Below are positions 45,458 through 57,400 of a DNA stretch of 64,000 nt, in pieces. The stretch's first letter is position 1. Every line of letters starts with the position of its first letter. The notes under the pieces were generated by a model, which ran no database searches, had not been told where the DNA came from, and saw only the letters and a program-made list of their open reading frames with translations. The position numbers and the translations under genes are program-made. The DNA comes from Melieria omissa (taxonomy: Eukaryota; Arthropoda; Insecta; Diptera; Ulidiidae), in the NCBI GenBank assembly GCA_963971225.1, contig OZ020269.1, positions 5,766,001-5,830,000 on the forward strand, in the 5' to 3' direction.

Positions 45458-48400
45458 TTAACAGAATTCATTTACAATTAAACTCCTATATTTTAAAGCA
45501 TCAGTGACATACAAAACAAGACAATCCCATCCACCTACGCCAATTCCATTTAGCTTGTTTACAATTTCATCTTGAGTTAAAAAGAACTTTCCAAGATATC
45601 GATATCTGATTCTTTTCAAAATTGGACACCTACCCAGAAAATGTGTTATATTTTCTAACTCGTTCAAATTACAAAGACTGCAGTTTAGATTTCTGTGACC
45701 CCCAAGAATTATCAAATCGCACCTGGCCTTCAAAATCCACATTATTCTATATTTTTCAAGATTGTCATTCAAGTAGCTTTTACCGATGTTATGATCTAAG
45801 TCTTTATATATACGTGAACTTTTAAGAGCCCTTTCCCATGATTTTTGTTTATTTGTCGAGTTCAGAACGGATAACAATGTGTCAATGTTTTCATTCCAAC
45901 TTCTTCTATTTAAAACGTCATAATTCCAACTAATATTCAATTTTTCTCCTAAAACTTGCATTGATTTTACCCAAAAAATCTTTCTCTCTATAATAATTTT
46001 TGAAAGTTTGTGTGGCAATCTGCTATCGTCGTATTCAAATAGAGTTTTAGAAATATATTTAAGATGAAGCCGTAAGGTATACAGGTGACAGTGTGGTATG
46101 TCTGTTTCTAACATAAGACAATAAGAGGGTGTGTTTGTTGGTAGATGTAAAATTTTCTTTAAGAAATAAAATTGAATTTTATCCACCAATTCAAACAACT
46201 CAAAGCCCCAGACTTCCGCAGCATAACTTTGTATAGCTCTAATTACTGCTAAAAATAATTTGTATTTAGCTGATAATTTTATCTTATTTTTGATTAGAAA
46301 GGACCACCATGTTGCATTGATACTGTTTTTAGCCATACAGTTTCTATTTTCAACATGTTTTTTAAAGCTTAATTTTGGTGTTAATTTTACACCGAGGTAA
46401 TTGTATTCTGACACTATAGGGATACTTTCGCCTTTAAATGTCCATTTTTCTCTATCCGCCAATTTGCCGCCTTGTCGAAAAACCATTATGGCCGATTTCG
46501 AGAGGTTTACTTGCATGTTCCACACATTGCAATAATTTTCTAACCTAAATATCATTCCTTGCAGCTCCTCTACATTGTCAGATATCAATACTATATCATC
46601 CGCATACAACAGTAGTCGCACATTCAAGTTTCCTATCCAAATTCCCCCTCCCAAACTATCATGTAAGTCATTCAGATAAATAGAGAACAACAAAGGCGAC
46701 ATTAAACATCCTTGCTTTACGCCTGTTGAAATATTAAATTTATTTGATATTGCACTGCCAGTCCATATAATCGAATCCGTGTGGTTGTACATATTTTCAA
46801 TGAAATTTACCATTTTTGTTGGGATTCCCAAGCTATGCAGTTTATAGATTAAAAGTTTTCTGGGAACCGTGTCAAAAGCGGCTTTAAAGTCTACAAAAAA
46901 AGCGTACACTTTCTTTTTTTCTGCGAATCTAATTTGAATGATTGAAGTTAAATTATAAATGTTATCTGCCGTGGAATGTTGTTTTCTGAACCCTGCCTGA
47001 TATTCGGTAATCAGCTTTTTACTTTCTAACCAATTTGTAAGTCTTTCATTTAATATGCCCATCATAATCTTTGCAATACAGTTCATAAAAGAAATCCCTC
47101 TGTAGTTTGATGCTAAGGTTCTATCACCTTTTTTGAAAAGCGGAAATATTATGCTAGTTTCAAAAGCCGTATCTGCTTCCCCACTATTATATAACGCAGA
47201 ATACGTGTTAGCCAGCTCATCAAGAAAAACAGTGTCAGCATTTTTGAAAAATTCGTAAGACACCCTGTCTAAGCCTGGCGCTTTTCCAGTTTTAGTCTTA
47301 TGGAGCATTTGTAAGATTTCTGTTGATGAGATTGGTTTATCTATTAAATCGTCCTTTATTAATAAGCTTACGTATTCTATTTGATTCACGGAAGTAGCGT
47401 GATTTAAAAGTTCTTCAAAATATTGTCTAAACGCCTCCGGTGGAATCTCCAAATCTAAGGATTCATTTGTCCCTCGTATCTTTTTGGCCAATTCCCACCA
47501 ATCACTGCAATTATTTATTTCATTTATTTCTCTTTCTAGATTTTCGTAGTAATTTTTCTTGCTATCTTCACACTGTTTCTTATAATTTTTTTGAGCCACG
47601 GAATATTGTTCTCTGTATTCAGTATTTTGAGTTCTATTATACTTCCTAAGTAACCCTAAAGTAGCCTTTCTTGCTGCTAAACATTTCCAGTCGAACCACA
47701 TCGATTTTTTTCTTAGTATTTTTCCTGTTCGTTTGCCTATAGCCGCGGATTTGATAATATCAGTGAAATCTTCTAAAGCCAAAATGTCCTTTTCGTTTTT
47801 CTTTTTTTGCAGTTCAATTAGAAGTCTTCTGTTATATAAATCCCTTTGTGAACTATCCCAATGTAACTTAGGCAAGAGATCCACTTTTTTACTAATTGGG
47901 CTATCTAGTATCAGCTGTAAAGTTAATATAATTGGCATATGGTCAGACCAAACCTTTTCCTCTACTACAAAATCTGGAGCATATTTTACAATATCTCTGT
48001 GCAGCGCACAAATATCATTCACTGATTCACCCACACTATTTATAAAAGTGAATTTTCCCGTCTCGTCACTATTTGTCATTCCATTTATTACCATAAGCCC
48101 GTTGTTCTCACAAAAGTCAATAAACTGTCTCCCATTTCTGTTAATTACTTTGTCTTTAGAATGTCTTATTTCTCTACCTCCTACAATGTCACCCTGCAAC
48201 ATGTCATCCAGTTCTACTTGAAGTTCCCCAATACGTATGTTTAAATCTCCTATCAAAATTTGATTAATCAATTCATTTCGTTCAAAGCAATCTTTTATCA
48301 AATCAAAATCTTGTGACCAACTGCCACCTCTTAAATACAAAGGTACAATATTTACTTTTTTTCCAGCCACAGAAATTTCTATAATGTCTACACCATCTAA

Positions 48401-48664
48401 GTATTTGAACGAATGTCCAATGCCAAAATATATTAAACTTTTCTTAATTCCACACAGTTTTCCTCCGCTAGCACGTCCATATTGTCTCTGACGTGTTGCT
48501 GGTGTCCAATTTAGTTCAAACCCTTTAAAGTATTTGTGATATCTTTCAAAATTTTCTAGTTCTACATGAGTTTCTAATAGAACAACTACATCAAATGATC
48601 TAATATAATCGAAAAAATCATTAAACAAAGTTTTATTACTTAATCCGTGAATATTATAAACCAT
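45458..48664 (-). CDS. LINE ORF2: endonuclease-reverse transcriptase
   Basis: 1068 residues, uninterrupted. The N-terminal part is an APE-type endonuclease: VYNIHGLSNK at the start, GDLNIR at 139-144 and SDHMP at 240-244 (the catalytic SDH motif). The reverse transcriptase domain follows: KTGKAPGLDRVSYEFF, FVDFKAAFDTVPR, GVKQGCLMSPLLFSIYLNDL, and the catalytic YADD at 687-690. Near the C-terminus there is a C-X2-C-X9-H-X4-C knuckle (CSLCNLNELENITHFLGRC). It nicks the target and copies the element RNA. The frame stays open upstream across the ORF1 stop, so a start before 48664 or reinitiation is possible. All catalytic motifs are present. Confidence 0.93.
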   Translation of the reverse strand: MVYNIHGLSNKTLFNDFFDYIRSFDVVVLLETHVELENFERYHKYFKGFELNWTPATRQRQYGRASGGKLCGIKKSLIYFGIGHSFKYLDGVDIIEISVAGKKVNIVPLYLRGGSWSQDFDLIKDCFERNELINQILIGDLNIRIGELQVELDDMLQGDIVGGREIRHSKDKVINRNGRQFIDFCENNGLMVINGMTNSDETGKFTFINSVGESVNDICALHRDIVKYAPDFVVEEKVWSDHMPIILTLQLILDSPISKKVDLLPKLHWDSSQRDLYNRRLLIELQKKKNEKDILALEDFTDIIKSAAIGKRTGKILRKKSMWFDWKCLAARKATLGLLRKYNRTQNTEYREQYSVAQKNYKKQCEDSKKNYYENLEREINEINNCSDWWELAKKIRGTNESLDLEIPPEAFRQYFEELLNHATSVNQIEYVSLLIKDDLIDKPISSTEILQMLHKTKTGKAPGLDRVSYEFFKNADTVFLDELANTYSALYNSGEADTAFETSIIFPLFKKGDRTLASNYRGISFMNCIAKIMMGILNERLTNWLESKKLITEYQAGFRKQHSTADNIYNLTSIIQIRFAEKKKVYAFFVDFKAAFDTVPRKLLIYKLHSLGIPTKMVNFIENMYNHTDSIIWTGSAISNKFNISTGVKQGCLMSPLLFSIYLNDLHDSLGGGIWIGNLNVRLLLYADDIVLISDNVEELQGMIFRLENYCNVWNMQVNLSKSAIMVFRQGGKLADREKWTFKGESIPIVSEYNYLGVKLTPKLSFKKHVENRNCMAKNSINATWWSFLIKNKIKLSAKYKLFLAVIRAIQSYAAEVWGFELFELVDKIQFYFLKKILHLPTNTPSYCLMLETDIPHCHLYTLRLHLKYISKTLFEYDDSRLPHKLSKIIIERKIFWVKSMQVLGEKLNISWNYDVLNRRSWNENIDTLLSVLNSTNKQKSWERALKSSRIYKDLDHNIGKSYLNDNLEKYRIMWILKARCDLIILGGHRNLNCSLCNLNELENITHFLGRCPILKRIRYRYLGKFFLTQDEIVNKLNGIGVGGWDCLVLYVTDALKYRSLIVNEFC

Positions 48665-48759
48665 AAGTTTTAATTTGTAATCATCTAAGTTGGATTTATC
48701 TGTTTGTATCTCACTGTTACTTTTAACATTTAGTTCATATAATTGAGCCTCTTTATTTT

Positions 48760-49551
48760 TTAGTTTTTTGATTGGCTTTTTTCTAATAAATAGTTATAAT
48801 TTAGATTTAATTTTATAAAATCCCTATCAAAAATCTCTGCCAGTACTTTTTCAGCTGCCTGACCATTACAAATAAGAACTTTATTTTCATTGAAGGCCAT
48901 CCATTTATTAGCAATACAAATTCTGTCGTTCCTTACTATTGTTTTATGCGACTGATTTAAACAATAAATATCTTTTTTTAATTGTAACAAGGCTCTTTTA
49001 TTCTTTAGCTTGTCTACACTCAAGTCCTTCTCAATTAAAACTTTGGTGCCTCTAAGTTTTTTGGCGTTTTTTAAAATTTCCCCTACCATGTTTGTTGACT
49101 CAAACTCTGCTATTATATTAATCTTGTCGTTTCGTTCAGTTATTTTGAAAGCTTCTCGGACAACAATATGCTGTAGGCTAAGCTGTTCTTTACATAGTTT
49201 TAGAACAGCCTTTGTCGGTGATAATCCATTAGGCAACCCTTTTATTACTAATTTGGTTCGTTTATTTTGACTTACGAGTCTCTCTACTTCTTTCCGGTCC
49301 ATTTCCCTTTCCATCTTCAATTGTTTCAGTTCAACTTTCAACATATCATTTTCTTCTCGCAGCTTCTCGATTTGTGCACCAAGTTGGTTGATGTCCTCTC
49401 TAGATGCTAAACCTTCCAGTTTTTCGCTAAAACTTGCTTCGATACCACGAATGGCAGTCAAAACATCTTGCAAGGATGGTTCAGGGGACACCTCAGTCAC
49501 TCTCCTCTTGGCCGCCTTTGATGTGGTCGGTGTACGTTGCATTTTATTCAT
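48760..49551 (-). CDS. LINE ORF1: coiled-coil RNA-binding protein
   Basis: 263 residues from the likely start MNKMQ (the frame is open to an earlier ATG at 49716). Basic N-terminus (KAAKRR), then a long coiled coil with heptads (about 35-97: INQLGAQIEKLREENDM), then an RRM-like region beginning TKLVIKGLP (about 99) and a C-terminal basic domain. No CCHC knuckles, so it is closer to L1-type ORF1p than to the gag-like ORF1 of Jockey and I elements. It ends 95 nt before the first ATG of ORF2. Confidence 0.85.
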   Translation of the reverse strand: MNKMQRTPTTSKAAKRRVTEVSPEPSLQDVLTAIRGIEASFSEKLEGLASREDINQLGAQIEKLREENDMLKVELKQLKMEREMDRKEVERLVSQNKRTKLVIKGLPNGLSPTKAVLKLCKEQLSLQHIVVREAFKITERNDKINIIAEFESTNMVGEILKNAKKLRGTKVLIEKDLSVDKLKNKRALLQLKKDIYCLNQSHKTIVRNDRICIANKWMAFNENKVLICNGQAAEKVLAEIFDRDFIKLNLNYNYLLEKSQSKN

Positions 49552-49819
49552 TTTATACGTCTGGCTACGCAATTCGATGTTTATTGTTCTAAAAATCGTT
49601 AAAGTATTGGCCGCACTCTGGCAACGCTCTTCCAACTGTTTTTGTTTGTGTTTACTTTGGCTTATGTGCTTTAACAGCTGTTTATTCTTTTTGGCGCAAT
49701 TACACACTGCACGCAATTACCACTGTGATTATTGCTCTTTATTTTGGTGGAAAACCATTTATATCACTCCAAGTGCAATTCCAAAACAAATCCTCAACAG
49801 GCTCGCAGACGCAGACAGC

Positions 49820-49985
49820 AGTCCAGCACACCCCGGTCAAATCAGCTCCAAACAACTCAGCCAGTCAGGAGCCCCTGAGCAAACTCGCACAAACAGCAAC
49901 AGAAACAACAACAGCGACAGTTCAGCACACCTTAGTCGAATCAGCCACAATTACCACAACTTAGTAAACCAGAATCCCCTGATGC
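49820..49985 (-). repeat. Imperfect direct repeats in the presumed LINE 5' UTR
   Basis: Two related units, one around 49826 (CCAGCACACCCCGGTCAAAT) and one around 49922 (TCAGCACACCTTAGTCGAAT), both followed by CAGC and later by CCCCTGA. They may be 5' UTR monomers, or simply CAG/CAA-rich DNA. Confidence 0.35.
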
Positions 49986-50050
49986 GTGACAGCAAAAAAC
50001 TTCAGCACTCAGACCTTCAGGAAGACTTTGTTTTGCAGAAACTTGTTTAA

Positions 50051-51118
50051 AATAATTTTTTGGTTGTCCAATTTACGAAAAATATTCGATTAAATATCGG
50101 AGCAAAAAATTTCGCGCTTTGACTCTCTCCCTCTCTCCTTCCTTTTACGCAATACATTCATGAACCCTATGGCAAGTTGGATATATGCACAGCTGACTTG
50201 TTAACAGATCAAAGTGTGCACGCGCCCAGCTAACGTCGAGCAGCCAAAGTACATCCACACAAATCCAATGTTATTTCGCGCTCACTCCGCGCTCTCACAA
50301 TATGTGTGGAATTTGTTTTCGCATCCATTATCCGCACTTAATTTGCAGCAGACGCACACACTTCATAAATCTTCGGCAATTTTCATTTGACACTTGCCTC
50401 AACATTCATCAAAGAAGCAAATTTATTGGCAAACAACAACTCACAGCCGCAGTCGGCGAATGTGTGAAAGTGCGGCGGCAAAAAATTCACGAAATTCAAT
50501 TAGGTCCAATACAATGGGCGCGAAAGACTGCGAGACTGCAGGGTTGCGGCAACTGCGACTTCTCATTACCGTTGCCAAAGTAAACATTCGGCTAAGTCGG
50601 CCGAGTGGCTCGAGCACATTTACATGAATATCTTGACATGTCTGTTGGGCGCCATTCACACATACATATGTCCGTCAGCATGTTTGTTCGCAGCCACATA
50701 TTTGGGATTACAAAATTCCTTTCAGGCAATATTGATTTGCATTTGGGCCGCTGCTCGCAGAATGTTTTACACGTTTACATGCCGTCACATATGTTGTGTA
50801 CATTGTTTAATATGGGCCGTAAACGTTGTGTGTGCGAACCCAGTAGGGGATCACAGTGGGCCAAAAGTATATCTTGCGCTCAGCGAGCCTTGGAAGATTC
50901 GAAAGGCGAGACACTCAAGACAGATGAGTGTGATTAATTAGGAGTTATAACTCTCTGTTCCATCGTATTTGTAAGACATTCTTCAGGATGTATTTCTGCT
51001 GTTGGTGAAATGTGTCTACTAACTTGTGTCCAATGTGTGCCAGCAGAGAAAAATACAGTTTCGAATACAGACTTTTATATGAAACTTCATTCACCACACA
51101 GAAGTTACTAAATAAAAC
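50051..51118. other. Non-coding, no gene recognised
   Basis: Several overlapping short frames on both strands (50302-50941) without domains. CT-rich run near 50130. Confidence 0.4.
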
Positions 51119-51120
51119 TA

Positions 51121-51672
51121 CAGGGTAGGCCATTTAAAGTGGAAGGCCATTCTTGTTTTTGAAAAAAAGAGGAAAAAAAAATGTTTTTTTTTGTTTTCAT
51201 CTCGATATTCATTTATTTTGGTCCAAGGAGAAATTTTCTAGTTAGTTTTTGAAAATGATATCGCGTAAATGGCCACCATTAGCTTTGGCCGCAAAATATG
51301 CCCTTTTTTCGGCATTTTCCATCACTTTTGCCAGTGTATCGGCCGATATGGCTCTTATTTCGCGGCGTATGTTGCCTCTGAGTTGAGCTAGTGTCCTTGG
51401 CTTGTTGGTGTATATCTTGGACTTCAAGTAGCCCCATAAAAAAAAGTCTGGCGGCGTCAAATCGAGTGATCTCGGTGGCCACTCATAATCGAGAAGTTAT
51501 TTTGAATGTAAAGCTGAACAATTTCAGCACGTTCTTTTGGAGTGTACTGTTCCATGGTATAAATTGTCTTGGAATGACGCTTCCAACGCGCTATGTCATT
51601 AGTCATCGATCTGACAGCTCTGTCAAAAGTTATAGGGTTACCAGATGCTTCCACTTCCAATGGCCTACCCTG
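51121..51672 (-). mobile_element. Internally deleted mariner-like element, 552 bp
   Basis: TIRs CAGGGTAGGCCATT at both ends with TA on each side (51119-51120, 51673-51674). On the minus strand the left part encodes a transposase N-terminus (MEQYTPKERAEIVQLYIQNN), then after a deletion and frameshift the catalytic C-terminal part (SLDLTPPDFFLWGYLKSK, followed by NIRREIRAI), near the third catalytic acidic residue. Not autonomous, but mobilisable in principle because the TIRs are intact. Confidence 0.85.
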
Positions 51673-51674
51673 TA

Positions 51675-53108
51675 TGTTTTGCGATAAAATATGCGTAATA
51701 TTTCATATATGATTAGTTCAAACTTCATTATTTTTGTTCCAGTCATACTTTATGTTATGCAATAAACTTATTAAAAAATAAAATTTGTATTTTCTTATAC
51801 CTTATTGTATATTATGTGTTATTTTATGCACATAAAGTCGTTTTTACTTCTTTTTGTAAATATGTATTATAAAACCGTGTAATTTTGAATCTTGAGCTTT
51901 TCAGCGCGTGCGCCCATCTACAACATTTCATGTCCGCTTATGTACATATGTAATGTGTATTTGGCGCATTTCTCCATTCTACCGGCATTTTCCACAAGTA
52001 CCTAATAAAAAAAATTAGCCACCCCAACTGTAATTCAATATTGTGAAATGACACGTGAAAGTAAATTACAAAGCCATTTGAAGTCATTTGCACAAATCAC
52101 TTTTGCGGAAATTTAAAAACTTTATTTATATATTCACAGTGAAAAGTGTGGCGAATATGTAAATGACATTTGCAAAAGTTAATTCACTTCCGTTTATTCA
52201 CACCAGCATATTTATATGTATCCCTGAATTTTCATCACATTCCAATTGAAATAAGCACGACTTCTTTACATATTTCAAAGTTGGCTCTTTCAATTGACGC
52301 CTAGATATGTGCATTTCGAATATTAGTACGAATTCTAAAATGCCATTTTAAAGAGAAAACCTAAATTTTCTTCACGTATGCAAATAGAAAAATGTATTTT
52401 TGATGACAAACAGCAACTGAACTGGTGGCAACAGTATGGCGTCACTCATACGCCCCGTGGCGCCCGTTTTGCAAGATTGAGAAAAATGCTGTTTCTGCAA
52501 TAAACATTAAGATTGCACCGCAGCTGGCACTTTTTCATCGTTAAACAGCCACACATGAATATTGCGCGCTACTTGCGGCAACAAGTAGCCAAGTAGTGAA
52601 TGCCACTCGGTAGCGATAGATTTCATTGCTGCGTGTCTTTCACTCAGACAAAAGTCGTTCGTAATAAATGTGTTGCCTGCATGTTTCAATTTCCGTTTTT
52701 ATGGTATTTTCCAATATATTTTTTCTGCCACGTCACAGTTGGCGCAAACGTGCTGTGTGTTCTGGATCCACGCTGCATGTGCATGTGCAATATTCCATTT
52801 GTCGGCGATAAACCGCACAGTGCTAGGGCCGCTTTATCAACATCAATGTGCTGGCAAAAATTCAGCACGTGCTGTGGCCGCAGCGCACTTGGCACTGCTT
52901 GCAGAGTGCCGCCGCTCTGCAACGCAACAAGTGTTTCTTTCTGCTCGGCGTACTTTGATGAATGCGCTATGTCTGACTGTGCAAAGTAATATATTTGAAT
53001 TATCCTAGCATTGCATGTCTGCATGATAAATTTATGAAATCTTAATTTTTAAAATGGTACAAATTATTTTTGCTTTTAAATAGCAACACTGGACGATCTT
53101 CAATTCCT
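51675..53108. other. Non-coding, no gene recognised
   Basis: AT-rich at 51700-51880. Overlapping opposite-strand frames at 52600-53024 (112-129 codons) show no domain. Confidence 0.4.
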
Positions 53109-53112
53109 TTAA

Positions 53113-53343
53113 TCCTAATTCCGAGAATTTTAAAAGTAACGTAAACTCAGAAGTGAGTATAAAAAAAATTGTTTAAAACAAGTACAAAAACTGTACAAAA
53201 TCTTAAATTTATAAACGAAATATAATTCTAAAATTCCATTAGCGGATTATATAAAATATTGGAATAGAAATTCGTTTGGTATAGGATTTATCACCATTTG
53301 AAATTTTTAGTGAGACTGCGAGGCTGACTTCTGGGAATTAGAG
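53113..53343. mobile_element. piggyBac-like MITE, 231 bp (second copy of the 19893 family)
   Basis: TTAA flanks at 53109-53112 and 53344-53347. The sequence is the inverse of the 19893 copy (shared TCACCATTTGAAA and AACGTAAACTCAGAAGTGAG). It lacks the SINE and so shows the unbroken form of the family. Confidence 0.8.
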
Positions 53344-53347
53344 TTAA

Positions 53348-53850
53348 ACACCCAAAATATAAAATAATGTCATGAGATCTTAACATCTCTCACGAGCGAA
53401 ATAATGTGATCGATTTTTATGCTCAAGTGTGATTGCACTTGGACCCTGACCTTGCAGTCCTGACAAACCGAAAACACCGAAGTTTTTGCATCAAAAAGTA
53501 AATAGTGCCAAAATCATTCACTTTATATCAAATTTATATATTTTACACAATTTGTACAAAGCTTGGAAATTGGAACCATTTGAAATATTCTTAGTATATC
53601 TAGTATCCTAAATACAAGACTTTTTCATTGAAAAAATTAGTATAACAGGTATTTTTATGTGTGGGGAAAATGCCGAAATGCCGAAATTAAATACAATTTT
53701 AAATAATTTTTATTATCAAATTGGGTGTTTTATTTAAGCCTAGAATACTAATCATATTTTGCAACTCCATAGCGATATTAGCCAAATCGACTAATATTGT
53801 TATTCAGGAACAATTCCTGAAACTTTCTTGACAGAATGCATACATCTTCA
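53348..53850. other. Non-coding, no feature recognised
   Basis: AT-rich spacer between two DNA transposons. Confidence 0.4.
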
Positions 53851-53852
53851 TA

Positions 53853-54405
53853 CGAGGGCGGGTCAATAAGTCCGTGACTTTTTGAATTTCCCGCCTCTTA
53901 ATTGAAATAGCAACACTGCTCCCGTCAACAGTCATCTGTCAGTTGACTCTTGTCAAAAATTGAACAAGCTGCGACATTTAGTTTGTTTTTGACAGCCGTT
54001 AATATCAAACTACCGCGTTGACTGAGAAGAAAATGGAAAAAAGTTAATTTCGTGTGCTGATGTGCAGTTTCCATGGCAAAAATCCATGAATTGGGCTACG
54101 AATGAATTGCTCCCTCATCCCGCCTATTCACCCGATCTAGCCCCAAGTGACTATTTCTTGTTCCCAAACTTGAAGAAATGGCTCGGCGGAAAGAGATTTG
54201 CCTCCAATGATGAAGTCATCTCACAAACAAATGCCTATTTTGAAGACCTCGACAAATCATATTTTTCGGAAGGAATAAAAAAACTGGAGAAACGTTGGGT
54301 TAAGTGTATAGATCTCAAAGGAGACTACGTTGAAAAATAAAATAACTTTTTATCTTAAAACCTGTGTTTCATTCAAAAAGTCACGGACTTATTGACTCGC
54401 CCTCG
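53853..54405 (+). mobile_element. Internally deleted mariner element, 553 bp
   Basis: 35 bp TIRs (CGAGGGCGGGTCAATAAGTC at the left end) with one mismatch, flanked by TA (53851-53852, 54406-54407). A transposase start with the usual MEK.EFRVL-type beginning is at 54033 but has a stop at codon 5. The rest up to the catalytic region is deleted. The C-terminal part remains open at 54062-54340 with the motif HPAYSPDLAPSDYFLF, which contains the third Asp of the mariner DD34D triad. Non-autonomous; the TIRs look young. Confidence 0.9.
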
Positions 54406-54407
54406 TA

Positions 54408-57400
54408 TGTACATACATACGACCGCACTTGAACGCTGATTTAATGCGAGCTTTGTAGTCACTTGTGTGCGTTCCATAATTTCAATTGCAATCAGTTATG
54501 GCTGAGGGAAGATTTAATTAAATTACACTCACGCAGCGAAACTGTTGCCATTGTAATTAGTCAGATCAAGACATAATCTATGTGGCCTTCAGCCAAAATT
54601 TGATTCACCAACAACCTGCAGCGGTGTGTGCAGTCTGAACAATGCATTGATGCCAATTTCAATTTAAACTTTGTGGCATTTAGTTCATTGAAAGCCACTT
54701 CACTAGCACTCGGACCCTTTAAGCTGGCGTGATTTGTATCCAATATCTATATAGCTGCATATGTGTGCATTCGCACAAACATACAAACATATATATATAA
54801 CTGTGTACATGCATATTTCGTTGTCACACGATGCCACATGCGCGTCCGCCAGTAGTCGCCGTAATATCAATTTGGAGTGGCAATACGACATTCTAATTTC
54901 CCCAGACGGCAATAACAACAACAGCAGCAACAACAACCATTTGTAACAACTTTACAACTTTCCGTTCAGACTTGTCGCACTTTTTCGGCATTTCATTGTC
55001 ACGAAACATGAAAACTTGTCGTTTTGCTTTGCCATTCCGGTTTTTTCGTGCATTAATTTATTGCTTCTGCAGTATCTGTCGACTTTAACACTACGAACAT
55101 GGTTGTTTGGCCTAGCAGCTGCTTCAGCCGACTTCCGACGGTTTTGTGATGTGCTCAGCCGTCTTCACTGTCACGCTTTATGTGCTCCTGACATTTATCG
55201 CCATAATCATGGACCTTGACGGATGGCAGCGCGCTGTGCCTTGTCGGCGGAAGGCGCTGGTTTAGTTGCATTAATGTAGAAATATATACAGAAAGCTCTT
55301 ATAAGCGCTAGAACTAATATATCATAAGTAACATTTGTGCAGTGTGCGTGTGTGAGTGTTCCACAAGTTTCGTCCTCAAAGGGGCGATGCGCCGCCACGT
55401 CATAACGTGCTGGTAAATATCGCATGAAATTCGTGTACGTGACTTGGTTTGGATTTCGTTCTATTGTTATTGATGCGCTTATAATGGAAAGAAACGCTCG
55501 AAATGTATCATGCAATTTGGCCAGTTTTATTGAAAGTTGGCCAGTTTTTTTGTTGAAATTACGAACGATCCGTGAATAACCATTTTAGTAAATTAAACTA
55601 AACCAAATTGAAAACCATGCGGAAAATAAGGAAGGACCTCGCGTATGTAGTGCATCAACCACTCTTTAGCGAAGTCCTCATACAGCAGCAATATTCCCCA
55701 TCAATCAGTCTCACAAATGAGCAATGATAGCTGCATCACCCACAGCAACTGTATCGATCGCAGAATATAAATAGTTATATAAATAAGTAGTCAAAATACT
55801 ACGCGTTCTGTAGATGTTTCCACAGCAACCGAAATAAATGGCATCAAAATTCTTCTTCATGGTTTCACGCTTTTCTCTTAAGGAATGTTCCCATTTATTT
55901 TCTTCTTTAGCTGCGTACTGCGGCGCATTCATGTGTTAATTAAAAAATAATTTTCCAATACATTTAACAAACAAATGGCTTAATTCCATTTGAGTTTTCA
56001 CTTTTGCGTCTGCGAAACGCGTAAAAGTTTGCTTTTGTCCGTTTACTCTGCTCTGCACTTTGACCATAATGAAGAAATGTTAATGAAAAATATGTAAGGA
56101 AAGTGCTGTTACCATTTCAAAAGGAAAATTTTCGATTATAATAAATTGCATTTATGTACAAAGAGCAAACTTAATTTTGAGTCAGCCACGCACAAAAAGC
56201 TTAGCATAGTTTTACAAAACATAGTTTTTAAAGCAATGTTTTCAAAATCAGCTTTGGCTTTTCATTGAACAGAATAAACAACGAAATAAATAATAACAAT
56301 GAAGCGTGTGAATCACATTCGTGGCATGTGGGTAAGTGCACAAGACACGCCTGTACAGTACTTGTAGTTGAAGTAAAATTTGTGTCTCATACTTACGCAC
56401 ATCAAGCGCCCTTTTTGTTAAGTAAATTTTCTTTTCACGTGTATTATTGGTGAAAATTGCCTCGCCAACATGGTACGAATACAATTTAAGATGTTCGCTG
56501 TTCGGCGTTGAAGTGGACGCGTGTGCAGAAGTGCAAATTGAACTCCGGCTGCAGGCGCCGGCTGCTTCAGGTGCGCACTTGAACGACTGCATTTAATTTA
56601 AATAGACTTCTTACGCTTCAACAAGAGCTCTGAAAGAGGTTTTCTTGGAAACTCTCAATACGTATATTGGATATATTGAAACACTGTGGGTATGATGATG
56701 GTGGGACCTAATGTTAGAATGCTAACTGCGCACAGCACCAAGAAATCTGGTGATTTGATGGTAAGTCAAGTTAAATGAGATCAGCAACATGGGTATAATA
56801 AAATTTCTGTGCAGTTTCGATTGCTTTTATTACAAAAAAATTTGATTCGATTTAATGTGCCAACAGAGCCCAAACTTTGCACATCAACTCTGATGATTTA
56901 TTAGAATAGCACCAAAATGAAGCTGCATGCTTTCAGTAGACACATAAATATTTCCAATGGGCACATTTAGCTGAGTGCAATAAAAAGTTCAAGATCAATC
57001 GTCGGCCTAGATCCATGGCCGTTATTCGCACAGATAGTAAATATTTTGTATTTATGTGGGTCCACTGGTTTGTTTTATTGTTTATTTTACTCTTCATTTC
57101 AGTTTTACAATTTTATTAAAATTTTTGGTTATACGGTTTATTTTTTGCTTTTAATATGTTCCCTCGCTGCTGTCCGATCGCCGACTGACTGTCCGTTTTT
57201 CCTTTTTTTTGTCTTATTCAAAGCCGTCCGATTGTTCCGTTATTTTGTCCGCGTCTCGTCAAGTGTCCGTCCGCTCAGTGCTGTATTCGTCCGTATTTTC
57301 GTCCATTCCGTGTTACCTTGTCCTGTCCGTTTTGCTCCACTCCCACATTTATTAGTTTATTATTTGAACTAAAACTAACTAAAACTAACTTTAATTTTGG

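Larger units (their letters stand above)
45270..49900 (-). mobile_element. LINE (non-LTR retrotransposon), apparently near full length
   Basis: Minus-strand element with ORF1 (coiled coil + RRM-like) and ORF2 (endonuclease, reverse transcriptase, C-terminal zinc knuckle), a short 3' UTR with AATAAAGAATA, and an (ATCT)n tail at 45271-45304. The 5' limit is unclear; sequence to about 50050 may be 5' UTR with imperfect repeats. A target duplication could not be identified. Clade undecided between the I/Jockey/R1 group and L1-like. Confidence 0.85.
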
